64,000 nt of DNA from Planctomycetota bacterium (GTDB lineage: Bacteria; Planctomycetota; UBA1135). The notes under the pieces are model-generated. The model was given only the letters and a program-made list of their open reading frames with translations. It was not told the DNA's origin and made no database searches. Positions 8,796-19,554 of this stretch are shown here, in pieces. The first letter of the stretch is position 1. Every line of letters starts with the position of its first letter. The stretch lies in contig JAJFFC010000030.1 in assembly GCA_021776795.1 (NCBI GenBank), positions 62,001-126,000 on the forward strand, given 5' to 3'. Made by a program: the position numbers and the translations under genes.

Positions 8796-10808
8796 ATGCC
8801 CGCCTCTGCCTCCCGCCGTTTTCGTGCCAAGTCGCGCCTGACTTGGACCCTTGCCGCTGTTGCCCTTGCGGCTTTCCTCCTGCCATGGAGCAGTGACTCC
8901 CTAGTCGCCGACGAAGGCGAATGGCTGCCGGAGCAAATCGAGAACTTCGATATGCCGGCGCTGCAAGCACGCGGTCTGGAGTTATCCGCGAAGGAGCTTT
9001 GGGATGGCGAGAAGGGATTGCTTTCGGCCGCAGTGCAAATCAACGGCTGCTCTGCAAGCTTTGTTTCGGATCAAGCCTTGATCGTGACCAACCACCATTG
9101 CGGGTTCGGTGCCATCAATGCGGTCAGCACGGTCGAAACGAACTATTTGCACGATGGCTTCATCAGTGAATCCTTGGAACAGGAAATTCCGGCCCCTGGC
9201 TATCGCGTTTCTTTCGTCAAAGGCTACGAAGATGTCACTGCGCAAATGCATGCGGCGGCGCAGAGTGCTGGTGCAAATCCAGCAGATCAAGCGCGAGCCG
9301 TTGCTCGCGAACGGAACAAGCTTGAACAGGAAGACCTCGGCCCAAACACGAGTGCGATTGTGGTGCCCTACTTCGAAGGGCGCGAGTGGCGACGTATTCT
9401 GCGCACCGAGTTGCGCGATGTGCGCTTGGTTTATGCGCCACCTCGCGCGGTGGGGGAGTACGGTGGCGAAACCGACAACTGGATGTGGCCGCGACACACT
9501 GGAGACTTCACCTTCTTCCGCGCTTATGTGGCTCCGGATGGTTCGCCAGCCGACTACAGCCCCGAGAACGTGCCTTACAACCCGCCACGTTTTCTCGAGG
9601 TTGCGCCTGATGGCGTGAATGAAGGAGACCTTGTCATGATCATGGGCTATCCCGGTCGTACCGAGCGCTACCTATCCAGCATCGCTGTGGCTGCGCGTGA
9701 GAGTTATTACTACCCCATGCGCCGCATCGTCTTTGGTGAGGTGATCGATGCGCTAGAAGAAGCAGGCCAGCAAAGTGAAGAGCTTGAACTGCAAGTTCAG
9801 TCCACGATTAAGAGCTATGCCAACGCTTATAAAAATGCTGACGGCATGGTGTGGGGGCTCGCGCGCAACGGTGTGGTGGCGCGGAAGGCAGAAGAAGAGA
9901 TTTCCTTGCGCGAATGGATTGCCGCCGATTCTGGGCTTCAAGACAAGTTTGGAGGGGTGGTCGACCGTTTGCTCACTCTAGACTTAGAAGAGTATGACCG
10001 CCAAGAGAAAGACTTCTTATTGGATCAGCTGCGCTTCCGCTCCAGTGTCGTACGCGGCATGGTTGGTCGCCTGCAAGGCGGTCAAGAAGTCGAGCCCACC
10101 ACATTGGAAGAAGCCCGTGGCATGTTGGCTTCGGTGGACCGTCGCGTGTTGGAACTGCTCTTCACTTATGCCGACAAACTCCCGACTGGCCAGCGTTTGA
10201 CCGATTACGACCAGTGGCGCAAAGATGGTGGCAGCGCCGATGACCCCCTTGGTCTTGCAAAGTCACTACTCGACGACTTGGCTGAGCAACAAGAGTTTCG
10301 CATGCGCGTGCGTGGCCTGCGTCAGCAAGTTGGCCCGCTGTGGATTGAAATGCAAGAGCTTCGCCGCGGCAAGAGCTTCTACCCAGATGCCAACTCCACT
10401 CTGCGCCTAAGCATTGCCACCGTCAAAGGCTATGCCCCGCGCGACGGTGTGCAGCATGCGCCCTTTACTACGGTCGATGGCCTGATTGCCAAGAATCAGG
10501 GCGGCGGCGACTTTGATGTGCCCTTGCCCATCTTGTCTGCCGTGCGCCAAGATTCTAGCTTGGGCAAAACCAGCGTGTGTTTCCTCGCCGATGGCGACAC
10601 CACTGGCGGTAACTCGGGCAGTCCAGTGGTCGACGGCAAAGGTCGCTTGGTCGGCCTGAACTTCGACCGCGTGTTTGAGAATGTGAGTGGCGACTTCGGC
10701 TGGAATGCCGATCGCTCACGCAACATCTCCGTCGACATGCAATATGTCCTGTGGCTGATGCGCGACATCTGGCCAGCGCCTCGATTGCTCGCGGAAATGG
10801 GCCTGTAG
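8796..10808 (+). CDS. S46-family dipeptidyl-peptidase (DPP11-like)
   Basis: A 670-residue exported serine exopeptidase that releases dipeptides from N-termini. After a signal or anchor helix ([11 protein letters not shown]) it shows the S46 hallmarks: TNHHC (H100/H101), [16 protein letters not shown] with the catalytic Asp region, MIMGYPGRT, and TGGNSGSPV with nucleophile S607. Arg625 lies 18 residues after S607, the position that selects acidic P1 residues in DPP11 (Gly in DPP7), so Asp/Glu specificity is inferred. The ATG at 8796 is chosen because earlier in-frame starts lie inside the upstream gene. It would feed dipeptides to the OPT/POT importers encoded later. Confidence 0.93.
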   Translation: MPASASRRFRAKSRLTWTLAAVALAAFLLPWSSDSLVADEGEWLPEQIENFDMPALQARGLELSAKELWDGEKGLLSAAVQINGCSASFVSDQALIVTNHHCGFGAINAVSTVETNYLHDGFISESLEQEIPAPGYRVSFVKGYEDVTAQMHAAAQSAGANPADQARAVARERNKLEQEDLGPNTSAIVVPYFEGREWRRILRTELRDVRLVYAPPRAVGEYGGETDNWMWPRHTGDFTFFRAYVAPDGSPADYSPENVPYNPPRFLEVAPDGVNEGDLVMIMGYPGRTERYLSSIAVAARESYYYPMRRIVFGEVIDALEEAGQQSEELELQVQSTIKSYANAYKNADGMVWGLARNGVVARKAEEEISLREWIAADSGLQDKFGGVVDRLLTLDLEEYDRQEKDFLLDQLRFRSSVVRGMVGRLQGGQEVEPTTLEEARGMLASVDRRVLELLFTYADKLPTGQRLTDYDQWRKDGGSADDPLGLAKSLLDDLAEQQEFRMRVRGLRQQVGPLWIEMQELRRGKSFYPDANSTLRLSIATVKGYAPRDGVQHAPFTTVDGLIAKNQGGGDFDVPLPILSAVRQDSSLGKTSVCFLADGDTTGGNSGSPVVDGKGRLVGLNFDRVFENVSGDFGWNADRSRNISVDMQYVLWLMRDIWPAPRLLAEMGL

Positions 10809-10822
10809 CCCAGAACAATACC

Positions 10823-12232
10823 ATGGATTCCTCACCCGCCAAGATTGTTGTTGGGCGCGAAGAATGGTGCTCATTCCCGACATTGGGCCTGCCTGCAATC
10901 AAAGCACGGGTGGATTCTGGTGCGCGCACCTCCTCCTTGCATGCCTTCAACATCCAACCTTTCCGTAGAGAAGGGCAACCTTGGGTGGGCTTCGAAGTCC
11001 ACCCACTGCAGAATGACCGACGCACCGTCATCCGTTGTGAGCGCCCTGTTGTCGACCGCCGCACGGTCAAGAGTTCGAGCGGGGTTTCAGAGCGCCGCTA
11101 TGTGATTTCCACCGAAATGGCTCTTGGGGAAAGCGTCTTTGAGATTGAGGTCACCCTGGCAAATCGCGACTCCATGGGTTACCGCATGTTGCTCGGCCGC
11201 GAGGCCATGAAGGGCCGCATGTTGGTCGATCCGGGACTTTCCTTTTGCATGGGCGAGGTTAGTGAGGAAGCACTGACGAAATCTTATGGCCGCCAACCGG
11301 CAAAGCCTGCCGGGTTACGGATTGGTGTTTTGGCAAGTAACTCCAAGCTTTATAGCAACCAACGGCTGATGGAAGCGGGAGAAGAGCGCGGCCATGAAAT
11401 GAGCTTCTTAAACATTAGCCAATGTTATATGAAGCTAGATGCGACTAACCCCGAAGTTTATTCCCGCGGCGGCAAGAGTTTGCGTAATCTCGATGCCGTA
11501 ATCACCCGAATTCGGCCCAACATGACCTTCTATGGCTGCGCGTTGACGCGCCAATTTGAAAGCATGGGTATTTACACGACCAACAGCTCATCCGCGATTA
11601 CGCAATCGCGTGACAAGTTGTTTTCTTTGCAGCTGTTACTCAAGAACGGTGTCAGTATCCCGACGACTGGCTTTGCCAATTCACCGATGGACACCAAGGA
11701 TCTCATCGAAATGGTTGATGGGGCCCCGTTGATTGTGAAGCTACTCGAAGGAACCCAAGGGCGCGGTGTGGTGATGGCCGAAACACGCAAGGCTGCAGAG
11801 AGCGTGATCAATGCATTCAAAGCGCTGCGCGCAAACCTTTTAGTCCAGGAGTTTATTAAGGAAGCCAAGGGTATCGACCTGCGTTGTTTCGTCGTCGGCA
11901 ACAAAGTAGTGGCTTCGATTCAGCGCGAAGCTGCCCCAGGAGAGTTCCGCGCCAACCTCCACCTTGGTGGTACCGCGGCGATTGTGAAGATCACCCCTGA
12001 GGAGCGAGCGCTTGCGATTCGTGCCGCCAAAGTGTTGGGTTTAAAAGTTGCTGGGGTCGATATCATTCGTTCAGCCAAGGGACCACTGCTGCTTGAGGTC
12101 AATTCCTCGCCTGGCCTCGAGGGGATTGAGACCGCCACCGGCAAAGATGTCGCCAGCATGATTGTGGCTTCGATTGAGCGCAAGCTGAGGTGGGAGCGTC
12201 CCCTTGGCGCCAGTGATTTGGCCTTGCCGTAA
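10823..12232 (+). CDS. rimK: Fusion of retropepsin-like protease and RimK-type ATP-grasp glutamate ligase
   Basis: A two-domain protein of 469 residues. Residues 1 to about 150 are the RimK-associated retropepsin-like domain (ATP-dependent zinc protease family), with aspartic-protease-like motif V-D31-S-G-A-R-T-S-S-L-H and a second half ending [10 protein letters not shown]. Residues about 170-460 are an ATP-grasp ligase of the RimK group ([64 protein letters not shown]). RimK adds glutamates to the C-terminus of ribosomal protein S6 or makes poly-alpha-glutamate. Here the ligase and its usual neighbour are in one chain. The start at 10823 lies 14 bases after the S46 stop. Confidence 0.9.
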   Translation: MDSSPAKIVVGREEWCSFPTLGLPAIKARVDSGARTSSLHAFNIQPFRREGQPWVGFEVHPLQNDRRTVIRCERPVVDRRTVKSSSGVSERRYVISTEMALGESVFEIEVTLANRDSMGYRMLLGREAMKGRMLVDPGLSFCMGEVSEEALTKSYGRQPAKPAGLRIGVLASNSKLYSNQRLMEAGEERGHEMSFLNISQCYMKLDATNPEVYSRGGKSLRNLDAVITRIRPNMTFYGCALTRQFESMGIYTTNSSSAITQSRDKLFSLQLLLKNGVSIPTTGFANSPMDTKDLIEMVDGAPLIVKLLEGTQGRGVVMAETRKAAESVINAFKALRANLLVQEFIKEAKGIDLRCFVVGNKVVASIQREAAPGEFRANLHLGGTAAIVKITPEERALAIRAAKVLGLKVAGVDIIRSAKGPLLLEVNSSPGLEGIETATGKDVASMIVASIERKLRWERPLGASDLALP

Positions 12233-12304
12233 CGATAGCCCCATGAGCTGCCAGGCGCTTCTGGTGCGAAGGACGCCGGCGCGCCGAATCCGAGGCCTTG
12301 ACCA

Positions 12305-12321
12305 TAGACCCGTAGGGTCTA
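12305..12321. terminator. Short hairpin between convergent genes
   Basis: A perfect 7-bp inverted repeat with a 3-base loop (TAGACCC-GTA-GGGTCTA), between the rimK fusion and the CYTH gene, overlapping the CYTH stop codon. It is short and has no T run, so termination is only possible. Confidence 0.35.
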
Positions 12322-12960
12322 AATCAGCTTGGCCACGATCAGGCCGCGCTCAAACTTTGAGCCGCCAGCTGTCTGCCACCCAGTGGCTTGCGCCAATTGT
12401 TGGCTGAGTTCGCGCAGTTGCTCTTCGCTGCCACCGCGCAGCTCTAACTCGGCCTCGAAGCCTTCGTGATAGCGGTCGCCGTCTTCCCAGCGCACTAAAT
12501 CCATACTGGCTTCGACCCACAGGCCATTCCAGGCGCCGCCGACCACGCCGCCCGCATGAAACTGCAAACGGTCTTGGCGCACAAAGAACAGTCGTTTGAG
12601 GGCTTCGTCTTCAATCAACTGGTGCAAGCGGCCATCGAGCACCTGGGTGCTAAATACTGGTGTGGAGCCTCCTGCCCAAGCCACATCTTGCTCGATTTCT
12701 TCGCGCTTGGCGACGCCGCCAGCATCGGCAGGCTTTAGTGCTTTCATGGTTAAGACTTTGCGCGTGCCTAAGTCACGTAAGCGCAGCGCCCAGCCGGCGC
12801 GATACAAAGTTAGGTCGTCGGTGTCTAAGTAATGATCGCGCGCAATCTGTCGTTCGGGCTCGGCGCAACTCAAGCCCAAGCCCTCTAGGTGTTGTGGCAA
12901 AGAGAGAAGCTGGTCTGCTGTGGGCGCAACCAGCTTCACTTCGATTTCGAGTTCTGACAC
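12319..12960 (-). CDS. CYTH-domain protein (triphosphate tunnel enzyme family)
   Basis: A 213-residue cytoplasmic protein with the N-terminal ExExK signature (E5-I-E7-V-K9) of CYTH/triphosphate tunnel metalloenzymes. Alternating charged strands follow (HYLDTDDLTLYRAGWALRLRD, VLTMKAL, REEIEQDV, FEAELELRGG, SKFERGL). Members hydrolyse inorganic triphosphate or thiamine triphosphate, or cyclise ATP; sequence alone does not tell which. It starts with GTG at 12960, 4 bases after the sdhB stop, so it is probably the last gene of the sdh transcript. No CHAD domain is attached. Confidence 0.82.
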   Translation of the reverse strand: MSELEIEVKLVAPTADQLLSLPQHLEGLGLSCAEPERQIARDHYLDTDDLTLYRAGWALRLRDLGTRKVLTMKALKPADAGGVAKREEIEQDVAWAGGSTPVFSTQVLDGRLHQLIEDEALKRLFFVRQDRLQFHAGGVVGGAWNGLWVEASMDLVRWEDGDRYHEGFEAELELRGGSEEQLRELSQQLAQATGWQTAGGSKFERGLIVAKLI

Positions 12961-12964
12961 GTGG

Positions 12965-13714
12965 TCAGGAATCGGGGCAAAGAGAAGACTTCAAGAATTC
13001 TCGGTTCATGCTGCCGATGAAGGTGGCAGGAATCTCTTTGGGGCACACTGCTTCGCACTCGTAGTGGTTAGAGCAGGCGCCGAAGCCTTCGGCGTCCATT
13101 TGCGCCACCATCGAAAGGGCACGCTCTTTACGCTCGGCTTGGCCTTGCGGAAGGTGGGCAAGGTGGCCCATCTTGGCGGCAACAAAGAGCATGGCCGAAC
13201 CATTGGGGCAGCTCGCCACACAAGCACCGCAACCAATGCACGCCGCGGCGTCCATCGCCATGTCGGCGTCTTTCTTGCGTACAGGAAGGTTGTTGGCGTC
13301 TTGTGCGGAGCCGGTGTTCACCGACACGTAACCGCCAGCCGCGATGATGCGGTCAAAGGAACCACGGTCCACGACCAAGTCCTTGATCACGGGGAAGGCG
13401 CGCGAGCGGAAGGGCTCGATGTGAATCGAGTCGCCATCTTTAAAGGCGCGCATGTGCAACTGGCAAGTGGTGGTGCCTTCTTGCGGGCCGTGTGCCACGC
13501 CATCGATTACCATCGAGCAAGTGCCGCAAATGCCCTCGCGACAATCGTGGTCAAAGGCAACCGGCTCCTTGCCGTCGTGAATCAAATCCTCGTTGGCCTT
13601 GTCGAGCATCTCGAGAAAAGACATGTCGGAAGTGATGCCGTCGACCTGGAGCATTTCCATACGACCGCGATCCTGGGGGCCGGCTTGGCGCCATACGTGA
13701 AGAGTCAGTTTCAT
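12965..13714 (-). CDS. sdhB: Succinate dehydrogenase/fumarate reductase iron-sulfur subunit
   Basis: The electron-transfer subunit of complex II, 249 residues. An N-terminal 2Fe-2S ferredoxin domain (CREGICGTC, then C in TTCQLH) is followed by a helical domain with a 4Fe-4S motif ([12 protein letters not shown]) and the 3Fe-4S motif ([12 protein letters not shown]). It passes electrons from SdhA FADH2 to the quinone site at the membrane. It lies 12 bases after sdhA in the order sdhC-sdhA-sdhB, the arrangement of single-anchor-subunit complex II. Confidence 0.96.
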   Translation of the reverse strand: MKLTLHVWRQAGPQDRGRMEMLQVDGITSDMSFLEMLDKANEDLIHDGKEPVAFDHDCREGICGTCSMVIDGVAHGPQEGTTTCQLHMRAFKDGDSIHIEPFRSRAFPVIKDLVVDRGSFDRIIAAGGYVSVNTGSAQDANNLPVRKKDADMAMDAAACIGCGACVASCPNGSAMLFVAAKMGHLAHLPQGQAERKERALSMVAQMDAEGFGACSNHYECEAVCPKEIPATFIGSMNREFLKSSLCPDS

Positions 13715-13726
13715 GCGTAGATCTCC

Positions 13727-15658
<1,932 letters not shown>

Positions 15659-15666
15659 GGTTTCGC

Positions 15667-16344
15667 TCAGCCGACGAGGCCTGCAAGGATGGAGAGAGGC
15701 ATCGACAAGTTGCCGATGAGAAGGAAGATGGCCAGAGCAGGCCCGACTTTGTCGAAGCCGCTAGCGTTGCCCGGCCGCCGCAAGCCAAGAGTTTGCAGCA
15801 TGGACGAGGCGCCGTGACTGACGTGCAAGCACAAAACCACCATTGCCACGGTGTAGATCGCGGTGGTGGGCCAGTGTTGGAAGCCGGCGATGACCATGCC
15901 GTAGACGTCGTGGCGTCCTTCACTATCGAGGGCGCCATAAGTTCCAGCGGGATCGACCACGCCGACCGTGAGGTGTAAAACGTGATAAATCGCGAATAGG
16001 AGAATCAACACACCGCTGACCCACATGGTGCGCGCTGCGAAGGTCGTCGCCTGATCCTTTTGCTGGTGGTAGGCCACCGGGCGCGCCGCTCTGTTCAGTT
16101 TGACCACACGAATGGCCGCAATGATGTGCGCAAGGAAGGTGCCGAGAAGAACCAAGCGAATCACCCACAGAAGGGGACCGAGGCTCTGCAGCTTGGCGGC
16201 GTAGGCGTTGAGGGCATCGGCACCGAGGTAAACCTGCAGGTTGCCGAGCATATGCCCGATGACGAAGAGCACCAGGATGATCCCGGTGACTGCCATCAAC
16301 GCTTTTGCCCCGATTGAGGATTTCAGAGTCGTGCCAATGCTCAT
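15667..16344 (-). CDS. sdhC: Succinate dehydrogenase cytochrome b subunit
   Basis: The single membrane anchor of a type-B complex II, 225 residues with five predicted helices. It carries haem-ligand candidate histidines in the helices ([41 protein letters not shown]). No separate sdhD is present, as expected for a di-haem single anchor that reduces menaquinone. It is the first gene of the sdh operon. The 120-base region before it (16345-16464) is A+T-rich and must hold the promoter, but I cannot pick one with confidence. Confidence 0.93.
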   Translation of the reverse strand: MSIGTTLKSSIGAKALMAVTGIILVLFVIGHMLGNLQVYLGADALNAYAAKLQSLGPLLWVIRLVLLGTFLAHIIAAIRVVKLNRAARPVAYHQQKDQATTFAARTMWVSGVLILLFAIYHVLHLTVGVVDPAGTYGALDSEGRHDVYGMVIAGFQHWPTTAIYTVAMVVLCLHVSHGASSMLQTLGLRRPGNASGFDKVGPALAIFLLIGNLSMPLSILAGLVG

Positions 16345-16464
16345 TTGAGCGGAAATCCTAGCACTGCTCGAAACCCCTCCTATCCTGAATAGGCCATTCC
16401 TTACGGCTTTTTGGCTTGCCGCAATATATTCGCCAATTATGCCGAATTTTTAGCTCAGTATGGC

Positions 16465-17892
16465 TCAGCGCGGCTGCTCCCTTGGAGTCGGCTGCTGGCG
16501 CGGGGAAGCCTTTTTGGAGCCCTGCTTTAGGGTGCTTCCCTTAGGTTCCACCAAACCACCAGGGGGGAGTACTCGCAACCCAGGCCCCCTTGGACCAGGT
16601 CCAGACCGCCAGCTGGTGTCTGGAACATGACAGAATTGGCAATCTGTAGGGAACCCAGAAGCAACATGATCTGGGTCTGTTGTCATGAGGTAATCCTGGC
16701 CATGGCATTGGATGCAACCATCCACCACGCCGATGTGCATAAAGTCTGCGGGCGGGAAGCTATTCGTCTGATGGTGGCACAGCTCACACGAAGTCGGGTA
16801 TCCCCAAACCGTATGGTTCGGGTCACTCGTATTTGCGTAATCTTGTAGGTGGCATTGGGTGCAGTTGTCCACCACGCCAGCGTGAGAGTAAATGATTTGG
16901 TCCCAACGCGTGGTCTTGTGGCAAGAGATGCAGTCTTGCGAATAACCCCATAAGCTGTGATTCGGGTTTTGCGTGGCAAGGAAATCGCTGACGTGACAAT
17001 CAGCGCAATCGTTTTGAGTCACGCTATGGTCAAAGGCAGATGGGCTCCAGGCATTCACCGTATGGCAACGGTCGCATGACCTTGGCAGGTTAAAGGCAAG
17101 GTGGTCCAAAGAGGTGGAAACGGTGAACTGAGCTTGGTGGCAGTCATTGCAATCAGAGGAAACAGGGTTGAATACCTCTTGAGCATGGCAGCTTGCGCAT
17201 GAGATTTGATGACCACCAACGAGAGGAAAGGAATCATGAATAAATCCTTCTTCCGCCCAGCTGGTCGGTCGATGGCAGCGATCACAATTCTCTACCCAGC
17301 CTTCCTGAAAATGGTCTGGAACGGCGCGCGCAAGATCTGGTTGGTGGCAAGAGTTGCACTCCACGCTTAAAGGTTCCATGTTGCCAGACCCAATGCCAAC
17401 GTGGCATCGGTCACAGGTAATTACCGCGTGGGCTCCGAACAAGGGGAATCTGGTTCTTGCATGTTCCGCAATTTGCCCGCTCGCTTGCCAATTTTGCTGC
17501 TGATGACAGTCTAAACAGCGATCGCCAAGTTGCTGTTGGTGTACATCGCCATGGCATCCAGCACACCCACGCTGTGAGAAGTTTTGCACTGGGCCACGGT
17601 CATTGTGGCAGCGAAGACACTGGGCCTCGGCATGTGCCCCCTCCAGCGGGTAACCAGTCTCCTCTTCGTGATCGAAGGCGAAATCGGCTCGGAGTGTAGT
17701 CCAATCTTGAGAGGTGTGGCAGAGGGAGCAGTCTGCCGGAAAGCTTGCATGCGGCACGACAGGGCCACGATCCTTCCACCAATACTGAATTCCCTTTGTG
17801 CCCTGAATGGCGCAGGCGATCCCTCCCCACAGGATGAGTATGGCAAAGGCAATCCAGGTTCGATTTGTTTGTAGGCCGGGTGTTGGAGTCAT
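16465..17892 (-). CDS. 16-haem c-type cytochrome, membrane-anchored or exported
   Basis: A 475-residue protein with an N-terminal hydrophobic segment (residues about 10-28, uncleaved anchor or signal) and 16 CxxCH haem-binding motifs between about residues 55 and 425. The C-terminal half repeats a unit of about 35 residues, each with CxxCH, a DPNH element and WGYP...CxxCH, suggesting growth by duplication. The last 50 residues carry no haem motif and are rich in Pro, Gly, Lys and Arg, an odd basic tail that may bind the cell surface. It is the last gene of a four-gene cluster, six bases after the barrel gene, and is likely the terminal, outward-facing electron carrier. No substrate-reductase family is recognised. 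Confidence 0.85.
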   Translation of the reverse strand: MTPTPGLQTNRTWIAFAILILWGGIACAIQGTKGIQYWWKDRGPVVPHASFPADCSLCHTSQDWTTLRADFAFDHEEETGYPLEGAHAEAQCLRCHNDRGPVQNFSQRGCAGCHGDVHQQQLGDRCLDCHQQQNWQASGQIAEHARTRFPLFGAHAVITCDRCHVGIGSGNMEPLSVECNSCHQPDLARAVPDHFQEGWVENCDRCHRPTSWAEEGFIHDSFPLVGGHQISCASCHAQEVFNPVSSDCNDCHQAQFTVSTSLDHLAFNLPRSCDRCHTVNAWSPSAFDHSVTQNDCADCHVSDFLATQNPNHSLWGYSQDCISCHKTTRWDQIIYSHAGVVDNCTQCHLQDYANTSDPNHTVWGYPTSCELCHHQTNSFPPADFMHIGVVDGCIQCHGQDYLMTTDPDHVASGFPTDCQFCHVPDTSWRSGPGPRGPGLRVLPPGGLVEPKGSTLKQGSKKASPRQQPTPREQPR

Positions 17893-17898
17893 GACTGC

Positions 17899-19554
17899 TT
17901 AGAATCTCCTTTGGAGGAAAAGGTTGAGTGAATAGCTCTTCTGCTCATTTCCAAAGCGTTGCCCAATTTCAGTAGAAATACTCCACTGGGAAGAACTCCA
18001 GTAATCTAATGATAGACGCAGGTCTTGCTGGGTTAGGGATCCTTCGCCATCCACAGGGCGATAGCGAGCCGCGTCCCAGAACAGACTGAGATGTGTTTGC
18101 CCAAATCGAAGAGACTGGCCAGCACGCAGTCCAAGGGCCTGATTGTCATTCCCTTCGTTTGAGTAAACGCCTACCCAAGTTCGCGAATTTGGTCCTAATA
18201 GGGAGACCCATTCCCCGCTGAGGTCGCCTCCGGTTCCGTCCCTTTCACCGGACTTCCAAGCATCTATGCGCCCGTTTAGGCGAAATGTCTTTCCAATGCG
18301 CACCCATGCCCCGCCATCGATTCGCGTTGTTCCTGCTGCGAGGAGATCTTGCACTAACAAGGTATCTCCCTGAAAGCGTGAAAGTTGCGGTAGCTCCCAA
18401 TGCCTAAATCCCAGGTTGTAACCGTGGCGTTGAAGGTTCCAGCGCAAGTCTGACGACCAAATAGAAATTGCAGGACCATTGCTTTTTGCCGTATCTGCAG
18501 AGGTGTAGAAATCGATCCATATGGAGTTCGTCCATGAGAGCACTTGATTGGAAAAGTAACTTGCACGAATGATTCCCAAATCCCGATCTGGCTTGCCTTG
18601 ATGCCAACTCTTTTGAAATCCAGCAGCCCATTGCCATTGATGATTCTCACCCGCGTGGTCCTGATACGTAGCTGCGATCTGGAAATCGTCACCACTTCTG
18701 TAACGCTGACTTGGCTCCGGGAGGTATCCAGCGGTGGCGCCAATTTTGGCTCCACTGGAAAGCCGATACTCTCCTTCCACCCCATCAAGTACGCCAAACT
18801 CAGGGACGGCAGTCTGCAGGAATCGCCCCGCCTGCCAATGAATTGGATTCTCTCTGGTGCCTCCATGAGAGTATGAGAGACGTTCTAGGCGTAGTTCGGT
18901 TTCTTGATCTCGCGGATCTTGACTGCGCTGAAAGTCTCGATAGTCAATATCGAACTCGAACTGAAGATTGCCACCGTGATGGAATGGATTCTCCCCTTCC
19001 AAGCCTGCTCCGGAACGGGCAAAAATTGAAGTGCTTGGGTTCAACTTCTGCTCTCGAATGGTGTCGAATACGAAATAACTTTGGCCGCGCCAAATCTGAG
19101 GCCTTTCTTCGATAGGGGATTGCGCTTCTGCAAGAAGAGGAAGGCTTGGATCGAAGGGAGTCTTGGGTCCTTCCCATTCAGGGGGAAGTACCGGTAACGG
19201 CGAGTTTGGGTTTCTCAGGTGATCGTCTCGCTCTTTTCGGCCTCCAGTGGAAGGTTTACTCGCCAATTCAACTGGAATGCCAACCCCAATGCGAGCATCA
19301 ATTGCCTGAACGAGAACCCAAGCGGTACGTTCCTCGGTACTTTGTACGATACCTCGGATTGGGGCACTTCCAAAGGGGCGAAACCAAACCAGATCACCCG
19401 GTTCAACCTGATCAGATCTTCCTCGGTCGATTTGAACCAAGTTGTTATTTACCAGAATGGTTCTGGCCGGGGAAGAAGGGTTTTGTTGCGCACTCAATCC
19501 TGAGGCAGGAAATGCTCCAGCAAGGAATATCAGAAGAATGAGTCTGCAGTTCAT
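17899..19554 (-). CDS. Outer-membrane beta-barrel protein, probable cytochrome conduit
   Basis: A 551-residue exported protein: signal peptide (ILLIFLAGAFPASGLSAQ), then a small beta domain at about 30-100 (RTILVNNNLVQIDRGRSDQVEPGD) resembling the FlgT-C-like domains that sense envelope surfaces. A Pro-rich linker follows, then from about 160 a long series of alternating aromatic strands ending in a terminal Phe, the C-terminal signature of outer-membrane proteins. By position it is the best candidate for the porin sheath of a porin-cytochrome conduit. Its ATG overlaps the stop of the 26-haem cytochrome (ATGA). It has no obvious similarity to MtrB that I can see. Confidence 0.75.
   Translation of the reverse strand: MNCRLILLIFLAGAFPASGLSAQQNPSSPARTILVNNNLVQIDRGRSDQVEPGDLVWFRPFGSAPIRGIVQSTEERTAWVLVQAIDARIGVGIPVELASKPSTGGRKERDDHLRNPNSPLPVLPPEWEGPKTPFDPSLPLLAEAQSPIEERPQIWRGQSYFVFDTIREQKLNPSTSIFARSGAGLEGENPFHHGGNLQFEFDIDYRDFQRSQDPRDQETELRLERLSYSHGGTRENPIHWQAGRFLQTAVPEFGVLDGVEGEYRLSSGAKIGATAGYLPEPSQRYRSGDDFQIAATYQDHAGENHQWQWAAGFQKSWHQGKPDRDLGIIRASYFSNQVLSWTNSIWIDFYTSADTAKSNGPAISIWSSDLRWNLQRHGYNLGFRHWELPQLSRFQGDTLLVQDLLAAGTTRIDGGAWVRIGKTFRLNGRIDAWKSGERDGTGGDLSGEWVSLLGPNSRTWVGVYSNEGNDNQALGLRAGQSLRFGQTHLSLFWDAARYRPVDGEGSLTQQDLRLSLDYWSSSQWSISTEIGQRFGNEQKSYSLNLFLQRRF

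Noticed and set aside
16345-16464. A specific promoter for sdhC
   Set aside because: The region is A+T-rich, but no pair of -35/-10 hexamers stands out enough to report.
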